Source: a virus. Taken from it: a DNA stretch of 49,595 nt. Where the stretch lies: positions 1 through 49,595 of the IMG/VR virus record IMGVR_UViG_3300027132_000112. One strand, written 5' to 3'. Position numbers and translations under genes: made by a program. Each line of letters begins with the position of its first letter. Positions within the stretch are counted from its first letter, which is position 1. Of the stretch, positions 16,531 to 24,685 are shown piece after piece. The notes beneath the pieces were generated by a model. The model saw only the letters and a list, made by a program, of their open reading frames with translations. It ran no database searches and had not been told where the DNA came from.

Positions 16531-16881
16531 TCATTCTGCGGTCGATGTATTCGACCCTCTTGCATTATAAAGTGTAGTTTTGTTATTGATGCCGAATTTA
16601 TACAACCACTCCATAATTACTTCCATTGAATCTGTAGACAGTCTGAATCGTTGTGGTACAAATTGATCCCCATCGTAGAATTCAAGATAGTTCTCGTCCA
16701 CTCCGTCTAGATTGCGATACATAGTCGCGATTACAGAGGAATTACCAGGATCGATAACTACTGACCATGAGCGTGGATCATGTTGGCCGTATCGAATCGG
16801 AAGCCTGTCAACAAGGTATCCGCTGTCGCGGAGTCTTTTGATGAAATAACTTTCGTTAGTTGGTTTGTTTTTATTTGCCAT
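16531..16881 (-). CDS. Unknown small protein
   Basis: 116 residues, start at ATG 16881. The region DPRSWSVVIDPGNSSVIAT and the following LEFYDGDQF suggest a small beta-rich fold; a helical segment (DSMEVIMEWLYKFG) follows. No family recognised. It lies between the clamp and another small unknown in a tight minus-strand operon. Confidence 0.6.
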   Translation of the reverse strand: MANKNKPTNESYFIKRLRDSGYLVDRLPIRYGQHDPRSWSVVIDPGNSSVIATMYRNLDGVDENYLEFYDGDQFVPQRFRLSTDSMEVIMEWLYKFGINNKTTLYNARGSNTSTAE

Positions 16882-16896
16882 ATATGTGGTGTTTGG

Positions 16897-17646
16897 TTAA
16901 GATTTAAGTGCTCTAAGCAAGTATTTGATTTCTGTATTTCCATCTCTGTAATAAAACATATATGCTCCCTTGGTAATATTTACTTTCGTTTGCACGTCAT
17001 GTTTTAATGCACTGATAATTTTAAATGTATCAATTGATAATGGTGATGTTGGTGTCAGGTCTGATCCAATATACCCATCAGCGGCGATAAACGTAATGTT
17101 ATTGACGCTATGGTTTGCGGATTTATCATCCAAGTCAACATATACCTTTTTATTCTCCGCGTTGGTATAGAAATAGATCTTTCCTTTGTTGTCTGTAAAT
17201 GTGCATCCTTTATTAATTTTTGAAAACGTATTTGTGTTCATAACAAATTCCGTATCGAACTTAAATGAATCAATCATCTTGGCACTGATTTTTTCAGCAG
17301 CCGCTACTGCGGGATCCAAAAGATAACATTTGAACTTGATGGTTGGTGATTCATAACTGATGAATTTTGACGTAATATTCAATATAATTTCGTCTTCGTC
17401 GATAACATCAATTGCATTAATTACCTTGCGAATATCCGATACATATATAACAAACGGTTCGCTAACGTCTTCTATTTTTATCGGAACATGCTTTGCATAG
17501 TAAATGCAAACCGCACTTGCGTCATGAGATACAACATACAGATAATCCGATTCTATGTGAATTGCACAAGAAATATTGGCGTCACTAATGCGTGAAACTG
17601 GCAATAAAAAGCTACTGAAATTATCCTTTTGAACTTTTATTTTCAT
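16897..17646 (-). CDS. gp45: Sliding clamp, gp45-like
   Basis: 249 residues (T4 gp45 228). Repeated beta-alpha-beta halves, first half around MKIKVQKDNFSSFLLPVSRI ... IYVSDIRKVINAI and second around IDSFKFDTEFVMNTNTFSKI ... SIDTFKIISAL, ending GNTEIKYLLRALKS, match the two-domain PCNA/gp45 pattern. The trimeric clamp would tether the gp43 polymerase and, in T4, also activates gp55-dependent late transcription. Both partners are encoded here; the polymerase ends in a clamp-binding-like peptide. In T4 gene 45 lies with 44 and 62; here it lies downstream of gp32 and folE. The sequence is divergent, so structural comparison is desirable. Confidence 0.62.
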   Translation of the reverse strand: MKIKVQKDNFSSFLLPVSRISDANISCAIHIESDYLYVVSHDASAVCIYYAKHVPIKIEDVSEPFVIYVSDIRKVINAIDVIDEDEIILNITSKFISYESPTIKFKCYLLDPAVAAAEKISAKMIDSFKFDTEFVMNTNTFSKINKGCTFTDNKGKIYFYTNAENKKVYVDLDDKSANHSVNNITFIAADGYIGSDLTPTSPLSIDTFKIISALKHDVQTKVNITKGAYMFYYRDGNTEIKYLLRALKS

Positions 17647-18202
17647 TTAGTTTCTTAATTGACGTTTGTATTGTTTTTAACTTAAGTTCAATTGATACTA
17701 ATTTCTCATAGATTAACGATGCAACACTATTTTTGCTAATATCACCCTCATTCAGCCCTGGCGTACCTGGTAATGATTGTGTTGGTATTGGTGCTGCCTC
17801 CACAGTACTTGTTGCCTCTTTTTTGAGAAAAGATGCTATCGGTGATTTGCCATTTGGATTGAGTGGAATTACTGGCTTGTTGCTTGTTATCATAGTCGAT
17901 TGTTTAGCAAAAGGATTTTCGATTCTAACTGGTTCATCGATAACATTTGATTGTTCTACAGGATGCAAAACGACCTCTTTATCTTCGCGATCGACTGCAA
18001 TACCTTCGATCACTGGTCCTGGTGGTTTTGGTGGTGCTGTAATAGTGAACTGTGATAGAATATTATTCACATCAATGTCTCTCCCATCTGTGATATTGCG
18101 AGAAGATCCTGTCGACATTTCACCAATACTATTCAGAGCACCGGAAACAAATGATGCCAATTTTGCCGTCGCGATCGCTTCATCTCTGCTTAATTCAATC
18201 AT
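17621..18202 (-). CDS. Unknown Pro-rich protein with coiled-coil tail
   Basis: 193 residues. The N-terminus is helical (MIELSRDEAIATAKLASFVS), the middle Pro/Ser/Thr-rich and likely disordered (TAPPKPPGPV; PIPTQSLPGTPG), and the C-terminus a short amphipathic coiled coil (IYEKLVSIELKLKTIQTSI). It overlaps the clamp start by 26 nt and folE by 4 nt, so the three are translationally coupled. The layout of disordered linker plus coiled coil suggests a tether or adaptor, but I cannot assign a family. Confidence 0.6.
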   Translation of the reverse strand: MIELSRDEAIATAKLASFVSGALNSIGEMSTGSSRNITDGRDIDVNNILSQFTITAPPKPPGPVIEGIAVDREDKEVVLHPVEQSNVIDEPVRIENPFAKQSTMITSNKPVIPLNPNGKSPIASFLKKEATSTVEAAPIPTQSLPGTPGLNEGDISKNSVASLIYEKLVSIELKLKTIQTSIKKLNENKSSKG

Positions 18203-18807
18203 ACTAGGCTTCTACTTGTTTGTGCAAATTCTACGAATTTATAAAATTCGTTTCTGCTGTTATTGGATGCTTCAATAAACGCGCCCGACATTTTTGCCGT
18301 ACGCATTGTTGAATTCTGTTTAATGCCTCTCATAGAGCAGCACGTGTGATTTGCCTCGACTAGCACCGAGACTCCAAGATTATTTTCACAAAGATCGTTT
18401 AAGAAGTTGTGAATCTCCATCGTAAGATTTTCTTGTACTTGCGGGCGCCGACCAAAGTAATCAACTACTCGATTGAGCTTAGAAAGACCGATGACTTTGC
18501 CATCCTTTTGTGGAATATACGCAACATGGCAATATCCAAAAAATGGTAGGTTGTGATGTGCACACATGGATACTACAGGAATATTGGTCTGACAAACAAT
18601 CCCGTCGTAACTACCGTCATTATCAAATGCAGTAATTTTTGGTGCTGGTTCAAAACAACCACGAGCAAGATCTTCAACCCATGCCTTTGTGACACGAGAG
18701 GGTGTATCTTTCATATGCGGATTATTCTGCCAATCAAATCCAAGTGCCGTCAAGAAGCCACCATATGCCTTTTTGGCATCGTCGAAATTATATTTTTGTT
18801 GTTTCAT
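18199..18807 (-). CDS. folE: GTP cyclohydrolase I
   Basis: 202 residues, typical for the family. The enzyme turns GTP into 7,8-dihydroneopterin triphosphate, first step to folate and, through QueD, to queuosine and 7-deazaguanines. Zinc and catalytic residues are present: MCAHHNLPFFG (C82, H84, H85) and HTCCSMRG (C156), with QVQENLT and GLSKLNR as further signatures. In phages this gene is often part of a preQ0/7-deazaguanine DNA modification route; a DpdA-like gene is present at 25246-26040. queD, queE and queC are not in the window. It is located between gp32 and the clamp, within the replication operon. Confidence 0.93.
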   Translation of the reverse strand: MKQQKYNFDDAKKAYGGFLTALGFDWQNNPHMKDTPSRVTKAWVEDLARGCFEPAPKITAFDNDGSYDGIVCQTNIPVVSMCAHHNLPFFGYCHVAYIPQKDGKVIGLSKLNRVVDYFGRRPQVQENLTMEIHNFLNDLCENNLGVSVLVEANHTCCSMRGIKQNSTMRTAKMSGAFIEASNNSRNEFYKFVEFAQTSRSLV

Positions 18808-18812
18808 GTATA

Positions 18813-19769
18813 TTAGAAAGTAGGGATTTCGAATTCTTTGAGGAGAGAGTTTACCGTTTCATCGATATCCACCGAATTGGTTTTGATTTCTCTCTTTGAC
18901 TGTGTTTCTGCAACTGCTTCGCGTACTGCATTATTTGTATTGATTACACTAGCTGGCGGTCCACCATATTGACCAATCGTATTAGGCTGTACATCATCAA
19001 CATCAACATCATCATTTGCATATGAGATAACTTGAATAGAAGGTCTATTTTGATTTGTGAAATAATGTTCATTCAGCACCTTTTGAATCTCGTCTGCTGT
19101 CTTCTTTGGAGGAAGCAACGTAGTCAAATCCTGTGCAAGCCCGTAAATGTTTTCAATTTCACTTGCGGTAAAATTCAGGTTGCGTTGCTTACTGATGAAT
19201 TTGCTTGCTACATATGTAGGTGTTGCTTCTTTACCAGTGCCTTTCATCTCACAACGAATACGAAAATCAACCCCATTTGGTGATAGGTCGAAAATACGCT
19301 TACCGTATTCTTCACTATCTTCACCGACAATTGCTGCACTCAAAATCTTGCCGATTTCGGCACCATAGCGCCATGGCTTAACCTGACCAATATCCTTTTC
19401 ATTTGGAGATTCGATAATGTAAATATTGGCGTAATTCATTGTCTTCTGACGAAGCAGTCGTGCTTTATTTTTCGCGGCATCTGTGCCAATTTTAAGCTCT
19501 GCGAATCTGGTTTCACAGCAAGGGCAAATTTCTGACTTGCCCCATGATTTGAGACACGGCACAGAGATGTAACGACCATTCTGTCTCGACTCCCATCCGT
19601 GATTCATAAACGACAACATTGAGTTGCTGGGATTGGGAAGATATGGAACAAAGCGTACGATATACGTCTTGTCAATTTCTGGTTTAAAGAGATTATCGTT
19701 TTTCGGTGATGCACTTTGTGGTGTTTGTGAGGTTTGAATTTTGCTGAAGATTTCGTCGAGAATAGACAT
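18813..19769 (-). CDS. gp32: Single-stranded DNA-binding protein gp32
   Basis: 318 residues (T4 gp32 301). The basic N-terminus precedes the OB core, with FKPEIDKTYIVRFVPY typical of the family. The zinc site is visible: H57, C72, C82 and C85 (the last pair in ICPCCE). KPWRYGAEIGKIL and the aromatic/basic stretches follow, and the tail is polar and acidic as in T4, where it contacts other replication proteins. It coats ssDNA during replication and recombination. Its 41-nt leader contains no G, reminiscent of the unstructured autoregulatory leader of T4 gene 32. It lies directly upstream of folE in an operon with the helicase and UvsX. Confidence 0.9.
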   Translation of the reverse strand: MSILDEIFSKIQTSQTPQSASPKNDNLFKPEIDKTYIVRFVPYLPNPSNSMLSFMNHGWESRQNGRYISVPCLKSWGKSEICPCCETRFAELKIGTDAAKNKARLLRQKTMNYANIYIIESPNEKDIGQVKPWRYGAEIGKILSAAIVGEDSEEYGKRIFDLSPNGVDFRIRCEMKGTGKEATPTYVASKFISKQRNLNFTASEIENIYGLAQDLTTLLPPKKTADEIQKVLNEHYFTNQNRPSIQVISYANDDVDVDDVQPNTIGQYGGPPASVINTNNAVREAVAETQSKREIKTNSVDIDETVNSLLKEFEIPTF

Positions 19770-19810
19770 AGTGTTATTTGGTTGTGTATTTTATTATAAT
19801 TGTTGGTTGT
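19770..19810 (-). promoter_or_regulatory. G-less unstructured leader of gp32, candidate autoregulatory site
   Basis: The 41 nt between the upstream stop and the gp32 ATG contain no G on the mRNA strand and are rich in A and C. T4 gp32 represses its own translation by binding an unstructured A/U-rich leader; this stretch would fit such a site. No Shine-Dalgarno sequence is present. Confidence 0.35.
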
Positions 19811-20467
19811 TTAGGATTCAAGAATTTTTTTAGTGTAGTTTTGTAGTGCTTGGTATAGTTGTTGTGTTTTTGGTTTGATATCTGATCTATCGTATTTAGT
19901 CTTGTGTGAGTACAAATTCACATCTCCAAGAAACAAACCAAATTCTTCTGGGTGCAGCCCGTTCATAATAGAAAATGCATCTGGAAATGCAAAGATGGCA
20001 TACAATGATACTTGGTGTTGTTTGATATGCTTAAGAAAGGTAGATGTATATCCTTGCTTAAACTGGCAGTATTGTGATGCTCTAATTTTATTCTCAACAC
20101 AAAAATCACGGATGAACTTAAATGATTGTATGGTGAGTGCTGCTTGTTGTGGATCATCTGGTTCCAGCAATGACAAATACTTCATATATGACGTATAGTC
20201 TTTAATTGCTTTTGGTGATATGTAATACTCAAGTGCTATCCTGCCGTTGTTTTTTTGTGATTTGTGGATTTTGTATGGAGCCGCAAAATAATCTTCCCAT
20301 TTAATATGCGGGTGCTTACCAAAGAAATGGCTCAGTCTTTGTAGATATGGATAATCCTCTCTACAATCAAAATTCAGCCAATTTTCTCTTAATCTAAATG
20401 GCTTATTAATTTGTCCAGAAGTAGTAGCAAGCCATTTATTGTAAATCTGTTTTTCGTTTTCTGTCAT
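19811..20467 (-). CDS. Unknown protein upstream of gp32, positional gp59 candidate
   Basis: 218 residues, rich in aromatic and basic residues, mostly helical by eye (RLRENWLNFDCRED; LSHFFGKHPHIKWEDYFAAP; FIRDFCVENKIRASQYCQF). I see no convincing match to a named family. T4 keeps gene 59 (helicase loader, 217 residues) next to 32, with 33 beyond it, and this protein has the same length and position. I therefore note gp59 as a candidate by position only. It overlaps the next gene upstream by 32 nt. Confidence 0.55.
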   Translation of the reverse strand: MTENEKQIYNKWLATTSGQINKPFRLRENWLNFDCREDYPYLQRLSHFFGKHPHIKWEDYFAAPYKIHKSQKNNGRIALEYYISPKAIKDYTSYMKYLSLLEPDDPQQAALTIQSFKFIRDFCVENKIRASQYCQFKQGYTSTFLKHIKQHQVSLYAIFAFPDAFSIMNGLHPEEFGLFLGDVNLYSHKTKYDRSDIKPKTQQLYQALQNYTKKILES

Positions 20468-20747
20468 TACTTTGATTTAGTGCATATAATATTTTCTTTG
20501 ATCTATTGACAATATCGTAATTGTACGACATCTTTCTCACAAAATCATAATATGTAATATCCATGATATCACACATTATTTTACGCAATTCCTGATTTTG
20601 TATGAAAGAAATAATAATCGATGTAGGACTTAAATTCTTATTTGATAAAAGACAGATCAAAGAGCAAGATTTGATATAATGTTCGTCGATTTCATTTTCG
20701 CCTAAAAATTCTGTTGATTCATAATCCTTTTTTGTTTCAAATTCCAT
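20436..20747 (-). CDS. Unknown small protein, positional gp33 candidate
   Basis: 103 residues, acidic N-terminus and helical body, basic C-terminus (NQSNDRKRKTDLQ). T4 gene 33 (late transcription co-activator, 112 residues) sits beside 59 and 32, so size and position fit, but I find none of the C-terminal hydrophobic clamp-binding residues that end T4 gp33. It overlaps the downstream gene by 32 nt. Treat as unknown. Confidence 0.5.
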   Translation of the reverse strand: MEFETKKDYESTEFLGENEIDEHYIKSCSLICLLSNKNLSPTSIIISFIQNQELRKIMCDIMDITYYDFVRKMSYNYDIVNRSKKILYALNQSNDRKRKTDLQ

Positions 20748-20771
20748 GCCTGTATTTAGACATACAAAGAA

Positions 20772-22139
20772 TTATGTCAACTTCAGGTCTTTCATTGCAT
20801 TGTTAAAATCATCATCATCGAAATTGGTTTCTCCCGATGATAATGTCTCCGCATCATATTCCGAAAGATGCAAAGTATCATAATCAATTTGAAACGCTGT
20901 ATTGCCATGATTAGGTCCAAAACGGTTCTTCATCAAGTTAAGATGCAAAATCCCAGCTTCCCGATCTTCATCTGTACACCAGATACCGAACTGAGCGTCT
21001 GCTGTCATAGGCAACCCCATCGATTCACCTGTCGTCTCTAATCCAGGATTTGCTTGATCATATGCCGACCTATTTAATTGAGTGGCACTAATAACAGGTG
21101 CATTGAACACATACGACAAGGCACGCACTTCTTCTGCAATTTTCTTAATTTTTTCATAAGAATTGCCATCACCAGAGCCTCTGCATGGAATCATCAAATT
21201 CAAATAATCCAAAATGATGGCATCAATCTTAATTCCTTTACGTACGAGCTTTGTTAAGTACGCTCTAATATGATTTGCACTAATCGACGATGGCGGAAAC
21301 TCTTTAATGAAGAGCTTTGAATCCATATGATTTGAGGTGTACTCATTCATCCAATCACGGAGTTCTTCTTTCTTCTCTGCAAGTGTATTGATAGGAATCC
21401 GAGATAGCTGTGCAGAAATACGCTTAGCATAAATCTGCTCAGGCATTTCCAAACTAATAATCACCGCACACTTACCTTGTGCCACAATGTTATTAGCTAT
21501 ATTGCCTAAGAAGATTGATTTGCCTACATTCGTAGTACCGCAGAAAATATACAGTGCTCTTCCTTCTTCCAAAAGCCCACCACCAAGCTTCTCATCAAGC
21601 CAATTCCACCCTGTCTTGAGACGAGATTCTTTTCGATCAAGGTAATCCAAATGCTTTTCAAAGTCCTTGAAATACTCAAGACCAACATCATCAATCAGCG
21701 ACATTGTCACCGCAGTCTCAAGCTCTGCATATGCTGCAGTGTAATCTACACTGCCTTCTTTTGCTAGCTGCGTTGCGGTCTTACTCAAGAATGCAACAAG
21801 CGATCTTTCTTTCAAAAACTGCTCTGTATTCGTGAGCAATTCTTTTAAGTTAAATGTCTTGTCGATCGCTGTGAACTCTTTTAAAAGCTTTGCAAACAAC
21901 TCTCTTTCGGTTGACTCTTTGAGTCTTACTTTGATTTCCGTGATAGACGGAATTTCATTGTGCTCATTGAAAAAGTCAACGATAGGAAAGATCGCAGCCT
22001 TTGTCTCCGGTCGATGAAATAACTCAGGTTTAAGATGGTCGATAATGCTTGCGAGATACTCTGAATTAAACAGAGCATGGTATGCAATTACCGATTCAAA
22101 AAGATTTAAATCAAGCTTCTTCGTTGTCTTCTTCGTCAT
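20772..22139 (-). CDS. gp41: Replicative DNA helicase gp41 (DnaB-like)
   Basis: 455 residues (T4 gp41 475). The N-terminal helical domain (1-150) is followed by a RecA-type ATPase: Walker A GTTNVGKS at about 201-208, ISLEMPEQIYAKRI just after, and Walker B IDAIILDYLNLMIP near 305-315, then SATQLNRSAY and a final ATPase strand MKNRFGPN. It unwinds DNA ahead of the polymerase as a hexamer and recruits primase. The start overlaps the end of uvsX by 29 nt, so the two are co-expressed. Confidence 0.93.
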   Translation of the reverse strand: MTKKTTKKLDLNLFESVIAYHALFNSEYLASIIDHLKPELFHRPETKAAIFPIVDFFNEHNEIPSITEIKVRLKESTERELFAKLLKEFTAIDKTFNLKELLTNTEQFLKERSLVAFLSKTATQLAKEGSVDYTAAYAELETAVTMSLIDDVGLEYFKDFEKHLDYLDRKESRLKTGWNWLDEKLGGGLLEEGRALYIFCGTTNVGKSIFLGNIANNIVAQGKCAVIISLEMPEQIYAKRISAQLSRIPINTLAEKKEELRDWMNEYTSNHMDSKLFIKEFPPSSISANHIRAYLTKLVRKGIKIDAIILDYLNLMIPCRGSGDGNSYEKIKKIAEEVRALSYVFNAPVISATQLNRSAYDQANPGLETTGESMGLPMTADAQFGIWCTDEDREAGILHLNLMKNRFGPNHGNTAFQIDYDTLHLSEYDAETLSSGETNFDDDDFNNAMKDLKLT

Positions 22140-23211
22140 TGGTGTCTAGGTCGGTGGTTGAATACATCAGTTCAGTGTCGAGTTTCTTTTGAAGATTAGG
22201 AATAATGGTATTCTCCCAAAGATCTTCATTCTTGCGCCACTGTTTAAAATATCCGAGCTTAGTGCCATCTGGCAACTGATATGTTGCACCAGTTTGCTTA
22301 ACAACTTCATATGCAATTGCCATCACCTCAAGGCCCGAAAATTTATCGAGACCTGTTTTAAAGTTAAGCTCTAGTTCAGTCTTCAAGAATGGCGGAACTA
22401 CACGATTTTTAACAGTCATTGCAGACATAGTAATGCCGCTAACTTTATTTGCAATGGCGATTTTTTTATCATCATCGTCCTCGTCTTTATTTTGTGTCAT
22501 TGACATCTGAACTAAAACAGTTGAAAGATAAATTGGTCCCTTACCACCACCTTGATTCTTAATCAATGATGGAAACATCGCAGATGGGTCATCATAGATA
22601 TGGTTTGTGAATAAAATTGGAACCTGTGCTTTCGATGCTTTATTGCTCAATGTTCGCATAAGGCTTTTCATCGCCCTTGCACGAAGACCCATATCCGCAG
22701 ATTCTTTGTCTTTGGAAATGTCTTGCAACTCTTTTGCATTGATAAGGTTGCCAAGAGAATCAATTGCAAAAATAAATTTACCTTTCATTTCTGGATCTGC
22801 GATAATTTCATCCAGAAACTTAACCATATCATTACGACATTGCTCGATCGTATCTGCCGAGTTCCAAATATAATTGTTGACATCACACCCAACACCCTCA
22901 GCTGCTCTGCGATCAACCGCACCCTCTGTATCCCAGATGACTGGAATCATTCCTTGTTTTTGTGCATTCCCAAAAATCTTATTGATAATAAGAGTCTTGC
23001 CACATCCGGATGGACCAGAAAATCCTGTAATACGACCCTTTGGTACCCCACCATCTTTGATCTTGCCACTGATGATAGCATTCAGTGCATAGCTTCCTGT
23101 ATCAATGAAGCCTGTAATAGTCGATAGTGTACTGTTATTAAGGAACTCAGCGTCCGGATTAATCTTCTTTAAACTCTTGAAAGCCTTTTCTAAAATCGGA
23201 TTCTTTTTCAT
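22111..23211 (-). CDS. uvsX: RecA-like recombinase UvsX
   Basis: 366 residues from the ATG at 23211 (MKKNPILEKAFK); an in-frame TTG 9 nt upstream is less likely. Walker A is GPSGCGKT (66-73), followed by PVIWDTEGAVD, KFIFAIDSLGNL (Walker B) and the FTNHIYDDPSAMFPSL segment with an ensuing GGG loop. These are typical of T4 UvsX, the strand-exchange protein for recombination-dependent replication and repair. The acidic tail (DLDTNDEEDNEEA) also fits. Its accessory proteins are here too: gp32, UvsY and UvsW. It is first of a long operon. Confidence 0.93.
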   Translation of the reverse strand: MKKNPILEKAFKSLKKINPDAEFLNNSTLSTITGFIDTGSYALNAIISGKIKDGGVPKGRITGFSGPSGCGKTLIINKIFGNAQKQGMIPVIWDTEGAVDRRAAEGVGCDVNNYIWNSADTIEQCRNDMVKFLDEIIADPEMKGKFIFAIDSLGNLINAKELQDISKDKESADMGLRARAMKSLMRTLSNKASKAQVPILFTNHIYDDPSAMFPSLIKNQGGGKGPIYLSTVLVQMSMTQNKDEDDDDKKIAIANKVSGITMSAMTVKNRVVPPFLKTELELNFKTGLDKFSGLEVMAIAYEVVKQTGATYQLPDGTKLGYFKQWRKNEDLWENTIIPNLQKKLDTELMYSTTDLDTNDEEDNEEA

Positions 23212-23263
23212 GTATATCAATATAAGAGGCGGTGTGTGTTAAATCACATGTATTGTGCAATAA

Positions 23264-23289
23264 AAAAGCCCCTCCGAAGAGGGGCTTTT
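23264..23289. terminator. Strong rho-independent terminator
   Basis: An 11-bp stem AAAAGCCCCTC / GAGGGGCTTTT with CGAA loop. On the minus strand it is followed by a T-run (TTTTTTATTG), so it ends transcription of the 23307-23690 gene and separates it from uvsX. Confidence 0.9.
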
Positions 23290-23306
23290 GGTTTAGTTTG
23301 GTTTGA

Positions 23307-23690
23307 TTATTCGTCAAAAAGCTTGACAACCTTTGGGTCTGAAATCGGCTGCACCAAAGGCGGCGGTGCAAACATTGCTTCATATTGGCCGTACAACTTG
23401 AAGTCAAAGGTGGCGCCATTGGTAAGTGCAATTGAACTCTTTGGATAATTGAAGACAATTGGTTCTTCGAGGCTTGCGCCGAATTCGCGGAAGAATGCAG
23501 GCAAGAGTTGTAGTGCCATGTTCTGTCCTTGGGGAACAACATGAACTACTACTGGATTCTTGATTGCTACTGTAGTATCTGTATCGAGATGTGGAACCAA
23601 TTCACCGAATCCAGTGCGTCCTGCTGGATCGATAAATGCGATAAGGTTTTCCTTGACGAATGTGCGGATGTTTGGTGTTTCGTTACTCAT
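23307..23690 (-). CDS. Unknown 127-residue protein, likely abundant
   Basis: No family recognised. It begins MSNETPNIRTFVKENLIAF and is beta-rich, with little charge (VHVVPQGQNMALQLLPAF; ATFDFKLYGQYEAMF). It is a one-gene transcription unit with a TATAAATT element one base before the ATG and a strong terminator directly after it, an arrangement often seen for highly expressed genes. Function unknown. Confidence 0.65.
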   Translation of the reverse strand: MSNETPNIRTFVKENLIAFIDPAGRTGFGELVPHLDTDTTVAIKNPVVVHVVPQGQNMALQLLPAFFREFGASLEEPIVFNYPKSSIALTNGATFDFKLYGQYEAMFAPPPLVQPISDPKVVKLFDE

Positions 23691-23691
23691 A

Positions 23692-23699
23692 AATTTATA
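23692..23699 (-). promoter_or_regulatory. Late-promoter-like element, with short tandem repeats upstream
   Basis: TATAAATT on the minus strand, ending one nucleotide before the ATG at 23690. Just upstream is an imperfect 7-bp repeat (ATATGTT on the plus strand, 23697-23713). The very short distance suggests a leaderless message or chance AT-richness. Confidence 0.3.
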
Positions 23700-23730
23700 T
23701 GTTATATGTTATATTGTGGTTGTTGTGTAT

Positions 23731-24204
23731 TCAACTATTATTTCTTGATTTTAACTCTTTTTCAACTGCATTGATAAATTCAGTGTGTGCTTTTGGTACT
23801 GATTTAAATTGAAATCCATATTTTCTCTTGCTGAGGTCTTTGTATACCTTTTGTAATTCTGATGTATTGATTTTGCTGAGGTCATTATCTTCGTCATTAG
23901 ATTCTTTGTATTCCTCTTTGTCTTGTTTTAGTTTATCGTGGGCTTTTTCAAATTTTTCACGATCATTTCCTTTATAGGAAACACCCGTCATTTTAACCCA
24001 ATTGGCTACTCTATCATAGTTTTGTTTTGATGGATTCTTTTCAAGGAAATTCAGAACGAATGACAGTTTTTTGCTCGGGTCTTTGATGTCTCTAGCGTCT
24101 GTTCGAACAATCTGCCATTTGATGTCAAATTTATTGGTTTGTTTCGACTCTCTTAAAATTGATTCTTGTTCCGCCGTGTTGATGTATTCTAAAAATGTAT
24201 TCAT
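23731..24204 (-). CDS. Unknown Lys/Glu-rich protein
   Basis: 157 residues from the ATG at 24204 (MNTFLEYINTAEQES); an earlier ATG at 24237 would overlap the upstream gene. The first 75 residues appear to be a small helical domain (SFVLNFLEKNPSKQNYDRVANWV), followed by a charged helix and a compact C-terminal stretch (LQKVYKDLSKRKYGFQF). No family recognised. It is co-directional with the phosphoribosyltransferase. Confidence 0.6.
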   Translation of the reverse strand: MNTFLEYINTAEQESILRESKQTNKFDIKWQIVRTDARDIKDPSKKLSFVLNFLEKNPSKQNYDRVANWVKMTGVSYKGNDREKFEKAHDKLKQDKEEYKESNDEDNDLSKINTSELQKVYKDLSKRKYGFQFKSVPKAHTEFINAVEKELKSRNNS

Positions 24205-24212
24205 ATAATAAT

Positions 24213-24683
24213 TTATTCCCATGGAAATACAATCCATTCATCTAACTTCCATTCTGTGTTGAAAATATGCCGACATGGCCATTCGCACTTTCTTTTACGA
24301 CCAATCGTGGCGACAATGATTCGTTCATGGATTTTATCTGTATTGATAAACGATCTGCACTCATGATCAATTCTCCAGATAATATTATTAATGACTTTTC
24401 CGGTATCCAGGACATCATCAAATATAACCAAGTACCTTTGAGAATTAAACAATGAAAGAAGATTAAGACGAATTAGATCTGTTTCATTAATTGCTGGTGG
24501 TTTGAATTCGGTGGATGTCAAATTTCGTATCGCATTGACTGTCATTGTGGCTACAGGCCACCCTCCATAATATGGTGCCAAAATTACAAAATCATTTAGC
24601 TTATCTGAATAATCTGTAACGAGCGTTTGTGCTAATGATTCAGTACTTTCCTCTACGTAATCCCAAGATAGATAAGTCTTCAT
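24213..24683 (-). CDS. Phosphoribosyltransferase-like protein
   Basis: 156 residues. The PRPP-binding signature is visible as LVIFDDVLDTGKV (85-97), matching the hydrophobic-DD-x-x-x-TG pattern of type I phosphoribosyltransferases (hypoxanthine/xanthine type), preceded by an APYYGGWPVA loop. It would join a nucleobase to PRPP; the base cannot be told. It lies 2 nt downstream of the P-loop kinase and close to the TGT-like gene, so a role in salvage or base modification is plausible. Confidence 0.72.
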   Translation of the reverse strand: MKTYLSWDYVEESTESLAQTLVTDYSDKLNDFVILAPYYGGWPVATMTVNAIRNLTSTEFKPPAINETDLIRLNLLSLFNSQRYLVIFDDVLDTGKVINNIIWRIDHECRSFINTDKIHERIIVATIGRKRKCEWPCRHIFNTEWKLDEWIVFPWE

Positions 24684-24685
24684 TG

